Source: Rhizophagus clarus (Eukaryota > Glomeromycota > Glomeromycetes > Glomerales > Glomeraceae). Taken from it: a stretch of DNA of 64,000 nucleotides. Below are positions 42,275 through 52,282 of the stretch, one piece after another (position 1 is the stretch's first letter; each line of letters begins with the position of its first letter). A program made the position numbers and the translations under genes. The notes under the pieces are model-generated. The model saw nothing but the letters and a program-made list of their open reading frames with translations. It did no database searches and was not told the DNA's origin. The stretch covers positions 186,001-250,000 of the forward strand of contig BLAL01000238.1 in assembly GCA_015698045.1 (NCBI GenBank). The letters are read 5' to 3'.

Positions 42275-44566
42275 TTATTCTTCTTCATCTACATCATCTA
42301 CATCGATGAATTCATTCAATAAATCCTCTACATTATAATCAAAATTTCCTCCCCCATCGCTTTCTTGTTCGCTTTCTTGCTCATCATCATTGTCATCATC
42401 TGTATTAATTTTTTCGTATTCTTCTTCAGATTCATCTAAAATGTCGTCCGGGATCTCTCCAATTTCTTCAATTATTAATTTGTGTGACAAATCAACAAAT
42501 TTATCGATCCATACATGTTCTATTAGGACAACACAATTATCTGAAGGAACTGTAATTTGATTAGGTAAACTTTCATTTGATAAAACATCACATTCATCAT
42601 CATCATCATTAGTTTCTGCCAGAGCCTCTGCAATTCGAATGTTCATTTCAGTTTCGCTAATACGAGTATCATTTTTTTCTATACCATAAAAACCAAGCTC
42701 TTTCTTAGCATTGGACTTCCAATGCATGATCATTTTAGCCATGGATTCTAGTCGACTTATATTCAAATTTAAACGCCGATCATTAAATAGCCAGCCAAGT
42801 ATTGAGAATCCTCGTTCGCAACTTGCAGAATTTGGACAAATCGCTAATAGATGGCGAGCGACTCTTGGGAGGCTGTTCGGTCGAGGGTCAGTATCGATCA
42901 AATTCCACCAATTTAGAGGATCGTCTAGAGAACAAGATTCATCAAGATCAAAGGGTGGTTTATTATCACGGTAGTCCTTAATTTGCTCGCATAGAGCCCT
43001 GGATTCTTTAAGATCAAATCCTAACCTTTTACCAATTGTAGTAGCGCACCTCACGATCCTTGAATAAGCTTTGGCTGTGAGAGGCTTACTCCTAAATCGG
43101 GGATCTAGGAAAAAGCAGGTTATATATTTGTCATCATCGAACTCTTTGAATCTTTCGTTCATCACGTTGAAACAATGGTTACGGAAGTTTTGATTAAATG
43201 ATTTGGGTAATTGTTTCAAAACTGCTGATAGTCTTATCAAACTTAAAAAACAATTTCCAAGCGTCACTGATCTTGATTCTAAAGCCAAGACGGCTTTTCT
43301 CAATGGATTTAAAACGAATGAAAGAATTCGTAAATCGGAAAAAAAATTCCGTGTTTGGATAACACGTTTGACCTTATCGTTCAACAAATTACTTTCATTA
43401 GTAATAATTTGTTCTAGTACTGGTTCCAACCTAATTACCGAATCTACTGATTCGCTAGCTGTTATCCATCGCGTCTTACAATATAACTTAATGCCTCCTC
43501 CATGAATACTATTCTCTTTGATGAGTTGTGTGAGTTTGGCTCCAGCTTGATGGGAATTTTTAAAAAATGAAGCTAATGTATTAACTTTTTGTAATAAACG
43601 ATCTCCAAAACTTTCTTTAAGTATATCACACGCGATAAGATTGACCGCATGTGCTATACATCGTACGTTTTTGATGTTAGGGTATTTCTCTTCAATAATT
43701 TTGCGTGCATTCTGAACATTTGAGGCATTATCGGACACAATAGCCGATATTTTATTCGGGCCGATCCTTTCAATTATTTCTCCAATCACTTCGGCTACGT
43801 AATTACCTGTATGCGAATGTTCTGACAAATCTTGAAGTTTATACAAATACTCTTCTCTCGACGGAGTTATAATAACAAAATTCCATATAGAACGATGAGT
43901 GGGGGACGTCCAACCATCGAACGCTAAATTATATTAATATTAATATTATTACTTAAAAACACATTAAGAATATTGTTTTAAAAAAGTATAAAAAAAGTAT
44001 TAAAAACCTAAAGTCAAATTAGCTCCATTTTCAATGATGGATGTGACAGTTGAGTTCACCATTGATAATTCCCGCTCAAGTAACTGATCTGACAAAAATT
44101 CTCTGGTTGGCAACTCATACGAAGAATTAAGCTCCTTTACAAAGTTAATAAAAAAAGGGTGCTCGACTATCCGGAATGAAATACCACATGCAACGAAAAA
44201 TTTAGCCAAGGCACGATTAATCCTAGTTACTCTACCATCAGGAATTTTTGTGGAATCATGGTAGTCTGTAATATTTAACTGATTACTCCCAACAATTTTT
44301 CTTTTTTTATTAACTTTATCTTCACGCTCTAATATTTTATTCAAATATTTTCTAACAATGGGTCCTGGAGCTTCCGAGCAGTGGTTCGCAAAGTGCTCTT
44401 CAAGTTTTGATATATCACCTCGTGACCATGAAAAATTACAATATTTACAAGTGGCATGATATTTTCCTGAACCAACGGGATTTCCTCTAATAGCATCCTC
44501 CCAGGTAGAGCTGGGAGGCCTACCACCTTTATTTTTATTTTTTTCTAAGTCTAAAGTGCTGGTCAT
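42275..44566 (-). CDS. hAT-superfamily transposase, two exons, intact
   Basis: Exon 1 is 44566-44008 and exon 2 is 43923-42275, separated by an 84-nt GT-AG intron (44007-43924); the joined frame has 735 residues. The start was set at ATG 44566 because upstream residues are low-complexity. The N-terminus has a BED zinc finger (C40, C43, H58 and C63). The catalytic core includes the FDGWTS block after the splice, SDNASNVQNA, and the C-terminal hATC dimerisation segment (LPRVARHLLAICPNSASCER, then GFSILGW). The C-terminal 100 residues are very acidic. It mobilises its own element and possibly the MITEs here with similar TIRs. Confidence 0.9.
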
Positions 44567-45531
44567 ATTGAAATGTGTATAAAGTTTTTTTATTTTGTAC
44601 GTGTTTAAGTAAAAAAAGTAATGCAAGGCAAACACGAAGTAATTTAAAAAATCCATAACAGATAATCATATGATTTGGTTCAAATTTCAAGGTATAGCCG
44701 TAACAGTTGGGGATTATAACAGTAAAATGATAAATAAAAAAAGGAGTTAAAGGAGTTAAAGGACGAAAAGTAACTGATTATCTTTGATATTAATGATGTC
44801 AGATCATTTCCTGAATGACCGTCAGATATGATTGGTTGTGTGTCATGTGGTGGCTGAATTTTATTTTGTTACACTAATTACATTATTAGAAAAATGAAAC
44901 TATGCCGAAACTATATTAAAGTATTAATATATATTATGCCGAAACTATGCCAAAATGCCGAAACTGTTTCGGCATTTCGGCAGTTTCGGCAGTTTCGGCA
45001 TTTCGGCATTTTTGGCTGCTTGCCGAAACCTAGTTTCGCCAGTTTCGCCAGTTTCGGCATGCCGAAACTCACTAGTTTCGGCAAGCAACCTTACCTCCCT
45101 TACCATTATGCCCATGGTGTTGTAAAAATCGATAGTCTTCCATTACAATATCCGTCATTTTCTCCTGATCAGCTATTATTTTACAAAATTCCTGTCTATC
45201 CTCTTCTGTGATTGGAAGACAGATTTCATTTGGTTCGAAGCCTATATATTGGGAAACTTGGTCACGTAGTTCAGCCATTATATCAATAAAGCTTATCTTT
45301 AAAATATGTAGATTTTTCTTTCAGCTGATCGTAAACTTTGATATGCAAAATACTAATGATTATCTCTGGGCATTTTCGAGGCCAGACTGTATGATCGGAG
45401 GCCAGAAGATCAAAGATTGAAATTGAAGTTAGCCGGTATTATTGCATGAGAAAAAATATATAAATAATATTATAAGTTTTCTTAGCTGAAATTGCCATAC
45501 CTCCGCTAGAATACTTAATAATATAATTTAT

Positions 45532-48500
45532 TTAAGTGCTTTGCTTTACTGCCTCCGGCTCGGTCACATCCTCAAGATGGAAATACCATAAATTACTAAT
45601 CTCATCTAGTGCCCCAATTTCTAATATGTGAGGTAAGGAAGGTAGGTCAGCAATTATTTCATTTTTTCGCATGGATGAAACTGGTCTGATTTCTTCTGGA
45701 ATTGACACATGCTCTTTGTAACGCATATGATAGATCAATTTGTGAAAGAATAAATTATACTCTTCAATACACTTTGCAAGCTCGCTAGGATATCGAGCAA
45801 AATCAGAGCATATTTTTTCCTTCATTTCGTCATCTACCGAGAGGTTTTTATCTTTTGAAATTTTCCTAGCGCATTTCATAAATTTCTCCTATAATACCTC
45901 GATAGGGTTACTTACCATGAAAATCTCGTAGCTAAGCCATTCGCCATGAAATATTTCATATAAGTACCCTATCTTTTGATACAACATTTCTTGTGCCTTT
46001 TTGACCGCAGTTCTGTAAGCACGCTTATAAGCAATCCCACGAGATTCCATCATCTTGGAAGTAACACCATTGACTATGATATTTTCTTTTACGAATCCCT
46101 CAAGCCATGACTTGGCCTTGTTTTGAGCGTAGTCATCAATTTGCTTATATTTCTCATTCGGGTCTTCGATCCGCATGATTCGACTTGAGGGTTCTGGCTC
46201 ATACTTCTTGTCATACATGATAAATCGGGCACAGAGGCCAATAATAGTTTTTTTGAAATAATGGTATAAATCTAGTTCCTTCCCCAATTCCTTAGCTACA
46301 TCGGCGAATTCCATTTTTTCGCCTTTAGTTGGTTTTAACTTTCTACCATGTAAATCGAAGGTAGTATCGGGATGGGTTACTACATAACTAAAGCGTTCAC
46401 CTGGTATCAGAATTTTACTATCATATTTTCCTCTCATTCTTCCTATAAAACGTTGGACGCTAATATTATTTACATCAGGTTTCCATGCATCAGTCTCTAT
46501 AAACTGTTCGAAATTCCATTGCTCAGTATTAATTATAGCGTCCCTAAGAACGTCCTCAACAATTTTATGGAGAGAGTGCTCGTTGTTGATATCCCTAACT
46601 TCATTCATAATCCGATCCCCTATGGTTTTGAAAAGCTGGGATTTGCCTTGTTTTACAGTATCAATTCCTCTTATGAAAGGGTCCTCCAGACTGAAATTTA
46701 CTGCATCTTCGTACTTGGTGCCAAAATATTTTTTCTTCCCAGTGAAGACTACTGGGAATAGCACTTCTTCATAAGCCATTTCGAGATAACCCGATCTGGT
46801 TTTTAGCCTAAGAAAACTGTTTACTTCATTACACAATTTCTCCATTACGCCCATAGTAATTGTGACCATTTCGGTCCAGTACTCTAGTTTCGAAATTGTG
46901 CCTTTCCCGCCATTGTAGGCCAGATCACATTTCTCATAACAAGAATCTGGGCAAGTGAGATATAGGGAATCAGTATCCCCGTATTTTATCCCAAAGCCCT
47001 TCTTTTTCACGAATTCTGCGATGAGTTTGATATTCTCTCGCCCAGCTGAAGTAACACCCCAGCAAGTGCTAGTGTATAGAACGGGGAATCACTTTGGCCG
47101 GTCACACCATAGAACGAATTCATATATAATTTAATCACCTTCTGCTTCGAATTTAAAGAATTGTATTCAAAACAAATAGAACTATATTCTTTCATAAAAT
47201 CATCATATGATAAATCAGCTCCATCAGAGTGCTCCTCTGGAACAATAAAGGAACTTAGGATCTTGGTCATCTCTGCGTGCCTCTCAGTATTTTTTACAGA
47301 GAATAGAACATCTTTGATTGCGTCCACTACCAGGAAAGATCTGCCAGCTGAATCCATTTTACTTTTAACTTTCCCCATATATTCCTTTTTCTTTCCAAGA
47401 ACTTTAAGTTGGGCCTTTAATTCATTCCGTATATTGAGCAGATTTTTCAATATTTTTGTAAATAGACCTTCCTGATCAGATTTATTTCCATGCCGTATGG
47501 TCCAGGCTCGCACAGGTTTACCGCCATACTTGAACTCGATACTGTGAAGCACTTTATTCTCTCTCTTTAACTTATCTACTTCCGAAAGTGTTGAGACCAT
47601 CTTCTCGGGTGAGAGGTTGTAAGTCATAATTATGCTGGGATACAAGGATCTAAAGTCTAAACCAGTGACAGGGTGCTTATTTTCAAGACCCTTTTCTGGC
47701 GGAAACACATACGCTCCTGGAAACTTCCCAGATGCTTTCTGATTGGAAATTTTCGTGGTATATAGAATGTCCTGCGCTCAAGCTTCAGCGCCTAAGAGAT
47801 TGGATACTTTCGTTCCTATAGCATAATAATGTGAGTTGAATAATGATATATGAGCGATTGAGGCCACCTCTCTGTAATCATTTATAACATTAGATTTGAC
47901 CATGAGCTCCTGACAACATAAAGCATCTATAACACAATAATTTACGATTTCATGCATATGTTTTTTGGAAGAGTCGGAAGCCCTGTCTTTCGCTTCTGAA
48001 TAATACTTCCATAATTTGCTCATGGGCATATCGGCTTTACCATCGAGACCATATTTTTCTAAGAAGTATTTTAGTGATGTTTTCTCAGAGCGGGGGTGAA
48101 GTTGCATAAAACTTGCGCGAACATCGATCAGTACACACCCCGGAAGTTTAAGAAAGGAGGATTCGAAAGTCAAAGAGGGATTGATTTTGATATTAATAGA
48201 TTCGCGACCTTCTGTTTTTCTGAAATTCCTATCCGTTTTCTTCGCCCATTGGTCCCTATGAAAGTAACCACTACTTAGTGGCTTTCCAGTTCCACCGAAA
48301 TAATTCCAAGTGAGAGTGGATTGAGTATTGGCTGTCTTATACGGATTTGCTGACATTTGTTGGACCATCCAGTCGAAAACATTTAACTTGGTGGCTTTTT
48401 CTACGATGAAGGGCCAATCATAACCAGAGTCATTAAAACTGAGCTGGATGTCTAGAGCAAAAGATTTCCAGCATAAAGCGAAAGCTTTTAATACATTGGC

Positions 48501-49556
48501 TTAGTTTTCACATATAATAGTAATCCAGTCTGGGTCTGGTGCCGTCTCAACGTCGACAAGGCATATCTGTTCTAGTGGTTTCGGGTCGTCTTTCCAGTGT
48601 AGAGTCATACAGATCGTAAAAACTTGGGACGTGTCATTTTTCGCTTCTGGGAAGTTCCCCAACCCACGTGAATCGTATGTTTCTATGTCCCACGTTAGTA
48701 CTAGTGCTCGATCGTTAACAAAGAGAGAAGATGGATAGATTTTGTAAAGTGGTTCGAAATTATCTATGAGACGAAAGTTATCAATGTGGACATAAAATGC
48801 ATGTGGACAATGTTGGGATTTCGCATAATAAGGTGCACTGAAATTATATCTATAATCGCTCACTAAGCCCCACCCAGAAAGTGGTATCTTATACTCTCTT
48901 GCAACTTTACGATAATATGTGCCTGTATCATCTGAAGCAGTCTCTATCCTATTTTCTTGATCGGTCTCCGAATTATATCTTGAGATAATATCGAAAGCGG
49001 TAAACCTTAGGTCTTTATTTGGCGCAGTAATGCGAAGATACGGCTTTTTTTCTGCATGGTAACCACAGATAGGATATGCTTTTATACATTCCATCCGGAT
49101 TAGATTCATGTTCATAGTGCTCCCACTACCGTCTTCCCCAGTAGCAAGAATACCTTTTATTTTAGACCAGAATTTAGGAATACTTGTATTATTGGGAACA
49201 CGAATATCGAAAAATACCTTAATACCAGTAATGGTGACAACTGCTTTCTGACCATTAACGAGGTATCCATAAAGGCGAAGAATATAATGGGGGGTTTTAT
49301 TAATATATTCTTTTGCTTCTTCTATATCGATTGACATAAATGGAATATCTCGATGGTTTGCTATCTCATCTTTGAGAATTGAAGTCGAACTCTTATCGTT
49401 TCTCATGGCTAATTTATCACGGGTTGAGATACCCGCCAAGTAATTTTCACCGCCATATCTGATTACCTGACCCGATGATGTTTTTTCTTTTTCAGCCTCT
49501 GGGTGAAAAAGGGCGGGGGCGTCGAAGAACTCTGAAAGTGAGGATTGTTCAGTCAT
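45532..49556 (-). pseudogene. Protein-primed family B DNA polymerase, broken by stops and a frameshift
   Basis: This is the replicative polymerase of the element. Exonuclease motifs are TWDIETYDS (about 48671-48697) and [11 protein letters not shown] (about 48420). Polymerase motif A is DFRSLYPS (about 47630), motif [10 protein letters not shown] (about 47120), and motif C YGDTDS (46967-46983). Breaks: TAA 48501-48503, TGA 47778-47780, a one-base loss in the C-run at 47057-47060, and TAG 45889-45891, after which the same frame continues to 45532. Full length would be about 1340 codons, similar to Maverick polymerases. The first residues [15 protein letters not shown] lie in the TIR, are identical to those of the primase and contain a PIP box. 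The terminal-protein function, if present, would be in the N-terminal half. Confidence 0.88.
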
Positions 49557-49681
49557 GATATTATATCGCGAATATACAGTTTGAGAGAAACTATATACTC
49601 CGGGAGAAAAAAGTTTAAAATGAAAATTAATTCTGAACTATATAGATCGATACATAAATCAACTATCCACAGTTATTAAAA

Positions 49682-49963
49682 ATGGTATTTTATCGATGTA
49701 CTTATATCCACAGGAGTGGTAAGATTTGCAATCGGGGATGCTACCATCCGGAAGGATGTTTTATTCATCGCAATTCTCCTTCTCAGGTATTTTGCAAAGA
49801 ATGTGGAAAATTATCTTATTCTGGATATGGATATTGCGATGATCATGCTAGAAAGCACCGTAAAAATGAACAATACCATCAGAAAAGGATGGTAGACTTA
49901 TCTTCGGCAGAGATATTGGTAGGTAATTTAGAGGTAAACAAAAATAATACAACTTGTCACTAG
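49682..49963 (+). CDS. Small cysteine/histidine-rich zinc-binding protein, right TIR copy
   Basis: This is the counterpart of 11470-11751, again transcribed outward. All Cys and His ligands are the same; differences are in the basic tail (KHRKNEQYHQKR here, KHRKREQYHRKR there, and a Ser for Ala). Conservation of an intact frame in both TIRs, while the core genes have collected stops, is notable, although gene conversion between TIRs would also explain it. Confidence 0.7.
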   Translation: MVFYRCTYIHRSGKICNRGCYHPEGCFIHRNSPSQVFCKECGKLSYSGYGYCDDHARKHRKNEQYHQKRMVDLSSAEILVGNLEVNKNNTTCH

Positions 49964-50668
49964 TGGATTCCAAAGGGATCGTGTCACTAGAAAAAAAAGC
50001 CAGTGACAGAACTAGTAACGCGAACGATAGGCTCTTTAAGAATTCTAGGCCGAAAGAAACCTTTCTTGATGGATGTCACTAGTGTCACTAGTGTCACTGG
50101 AAAAAATCTGAGTTCCTTAACTTTTTTTATTTTTTATAGCATACATTTATTATAATATATCTTGCGTAAAGTAGGTAGCATAGAAAAAATTTGATTTTTT
50201 TTTCTAATTTATTACTCTTTTACTAGTGACACTAGTGACACTAATCAAGAAAGAAATAAAATAGCCTAATAATCTCAAGAAAGATAACAAAGCTGTCACT
50301 AGTTCTGTCACCAGTTAGTATTCGGAACTAGTGACACTAGTGACAGCTGATGACAACAAAAAATCGTCCCAATTTATATCCTAATATGCCTGAAAATGTG
50401 GTAAAATATAATATAAATACGTTCTAATGATTCAAATCTCGGGACACGAAATCGGCATACATATACTGGCGCAATAGTTAGACCACAAGATGGTGTACTT
50501 CTTAGCAAACAAATGGGCCGGCCAAGCTAATACAAATTGCACGCCCAATAGAATACCCAAAATCGATATTAAAGTTAGACAAATGTTATTATTATTTTTG
50601 GCGCAATAGATTTTTGTTCAATTTTAATGACGTAATATTCCATAAATTCGGCCACAACTTTACTTTTA

Positions 50669-50959
50669 CTAGGGACACGAAGTTGGCATACATAAACCGG
50701 CAACAAATAGGATTACAAAATCGGCGCACTTCTGGCAATTAAATGGGCCGACCATAGTATACGGAACTAGTGACAACCGGTTAACTAAATTTGCTATATT
50801 ATGACAGAGGGTGTTCGGTACCGTAACAGGATCATGTGACCATGACGCAGTAAGGCGCAGTATGAATTCGCTTAATTTTGGCCAGATCTTTGGATACAAT
50901 AACTCAGCATTCAAGTGATCAACCTTTCTGGTTCCCTGCCAGTTCTCTGCCAGTTCCAT
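50669..50959 (-). CDS. Doubtful 96-codon ORF in the right TIR
   Basis: This copy of 10474-10764 has two substitutions (Ala to Val, Ser to Gly). It is retained open in both TIRs, but no domain supports it. Confidence 0.2.
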   Translation of the reverse strand: MELAENWQGTRKVDHLNAELLYPKIWPKLSEFILRLTASWSHDPVTVPNTLCHNIANLVNRLSLVPYTMVGPFNCQKCADFVILFVAGLCMPTSCP

Positions 50960-51794
50960 GACAGTTCCAGGAGAGTTCCGGGCACTACCAGGTTACTATC
51001 ATAGCGCCAACTTGGATCCTTCAGATCATGTGTCCCAAAGATCGGCCAGAAATTATGCCATAGTGCCAACCAAATTTAGACGCGAATCTACTGCGATCTA
51101 CTGCGCCACCCGACACGATATTTTTTTACCACATTTTGGGATCTAGAAAGGCAACCAAATAGGTAAAGAAGGAAAACACCCTCGACACCTTAATAGGTAA
51201 CCAAAGAGGCACAGAATGGCAGAAACTTTGTCATAAAACTTAGGGTCCAAACAATTGCAGACAAGCCAGACCTCCAACATAGAATTCAACAGCCAATCAA
51301 CCATAGAACCCCAATATCATAAATTATATTAAAAAAATAATTATCGGCGCACAGAACTAAATAAAAATAGGTACATTTTGATTATTTAGTAATAGTAATA
51401 TTTAGGTTATTTAATCACATGATCCCCAAATAATAAATGGGAAAAGCTAAAGAAAAGTAAATTCAAAGGGAAGGAATATAGTAAGAAAAAAAAACTAGGT
51501 ATACGAAATCATCATAGACAAGTTATTTAGATAGATTATTTAATCATATTTAGGTTATTAACTTTAGATCATTTAGATATATTTAGACCATTTAGTTATA
51601 TTTAGATTATTTAGTTATATTTAGACCATTTAGTTATATTTAGATTATTTAGTTACATTTAGACCATTTAGTTATATTTAGATTATTTATAGTCATACTT
51701 AGATTATTTAGTTATATTTAGATTATTTATAGTCATACTTAGATTATTTAGTTATATTTAGATTATTTTATTACTAAATAACCTAGTCTAAGCT

Positions 51795-51836
51795 GTTTAT
51801 GACTAAACAATATAATTATATCGTTTAATCATAAAC
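51795..51836. repeat. Terminal palindrome, right tip
   Basis: This is the same palindrome as at 9557-9598 with two substitutions on opposite arms, so pairing is slightly imperfect here. Confidence 0.8.
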
Positions 51837-51840
51837 GGCT

Positions 51841-51845
51841 ACATG
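51841..51845. repeat. Target-site duplication of the giant element, right copy (ACATG)
   Basis: Matches 9548-9552; the sixth base A is also present in both flanks if the element's terminal A is counted. Confidence 0.8.
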
Positions 51846-52282
51846 AAAATTACTCTATTTCACCTGAAATAATATATTACAGTAACTAAAAATTTATTTA
51901 TATTATCGTTCAAGAAGGTATCTACCTGTCAGTCACATAATTGAGATATACTGAAGTACCTAATTATTTTCCTATGTCTGATTACTAGTATATTATTAAA
52001 ACTACTTGGATTTGGTTTAGTAACAGTTGAACTATTCAATGCTCTATATATTATATAGAAAAAGAGCTGTGTTATTTAATTTGTTTCAGAGATAATTTAC
52101 AATATCAAGTTGTATCAGTTTAATCACTGTTTAATGCTTTAGTTAAACTATATAAAGTAAGTTATTATATATTTATTATCTTAAAACAAAATCATAAATA
52201 AAGATACTTTAACATACATATTATTTTTGTAAGATTATAATTCCAAATAAAAAAACTGCTATTTCTAAAATTTATCTTTTTA
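51846..52282. other. AT-rich flank, no gene seen
   Basis: Host sequence to the right of the giant element. No frame of note. Confidence 0.5.

Larger units (their letters stand above)
40330..45093 (-). mobile_element. Complete hAT transposon (4764 bp), potentially autonomous
   Basis: The TIR TAAGGTTGCTTGCCGAAAC occurs at both ends in inverted orientation and is flanked by the 8-bp TSD CCTCCCTT. Subterminal GCCGAAA/TTTCGGC repeats (40383-40500 and 44930-45080) are the likely transposase binding sites. It carries one intact spliced transposase gene (42275-44566) and perhaps a second small spliced gene (about 40900-41600). The perfect TSD and intact transposase show recent insertion. Confidence 0.92.
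40153..45278 (-). pseudogene. 117-residue unknown protein split by the intact hAT transposon
   Basis: Coding parts are 45278-45094 and 40321-40153. Without the transposon and one TSD copy they form one 354-nt open frame ending in TAG at 40153, which argues that this was a real gene. The first half includes IGFEPNEICLPITEEDRQEF; the second half is helical and Arg/Lys-rich (KVLARIQKRFEE). No family was recognised. It lies next to the polymerase gene in the same direction, so it was probably an element gene of the replication arm. Confidence 0.6.
9553..51840. mobile_element. Giant Maverick/Polinton-like element, 42.3 kb, with TIRs and TSD
   Basis: The ends are long inverted repeats (9553-11923 and 49511-51840) flanked by ACATG on both sides. 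The element encodes the replication and integration set of Mavericks: family B polymerase with YGDTDS, primase-SF3 helicase, A32-type ATPase and DDE integrase. At 42,288 bp (about 36.5 kb after removing the insertions at 37426-38451 and 40330-45093) it is far larger than the 15-25 kb usual for the group, because of many cargo genes. No double-jelly-roll capsid or adenain-type protease gene was recognised; a Gag-like protein with retropepsin is present instead. Most core genes carry in-frame stops, so this copy is probably not autonomous, yet both tips and the TSD are preserved. Confidence 0.9.
49511..51840. repeat. Right terminal inverted repeat of the giant element
   Basis: This is the reverse complement of 9553-11923, with scattered substitutions and a shorter subterminal tandem block. 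The inner edge lies inside the polymerase gene, a few codons after SEFFDAPA. The outer tip CGGCT is followed by ACATG. Confidence 0.9.

Noticed and set aside
42711-43505. Plus-strand ORFs of 87 and 100 codons
   Set aside because: Antisense to the intact hAT transposase.
9553-51840. Genetic-code change with TGA read as an amino acid
   Set aside because: TAA and TAG interrupt frames as often as TGA, intact genes here (ATPase, Crinkler ATPase, hAT transposase) end in ordinary stops, and all cases fit C-to-T decay.
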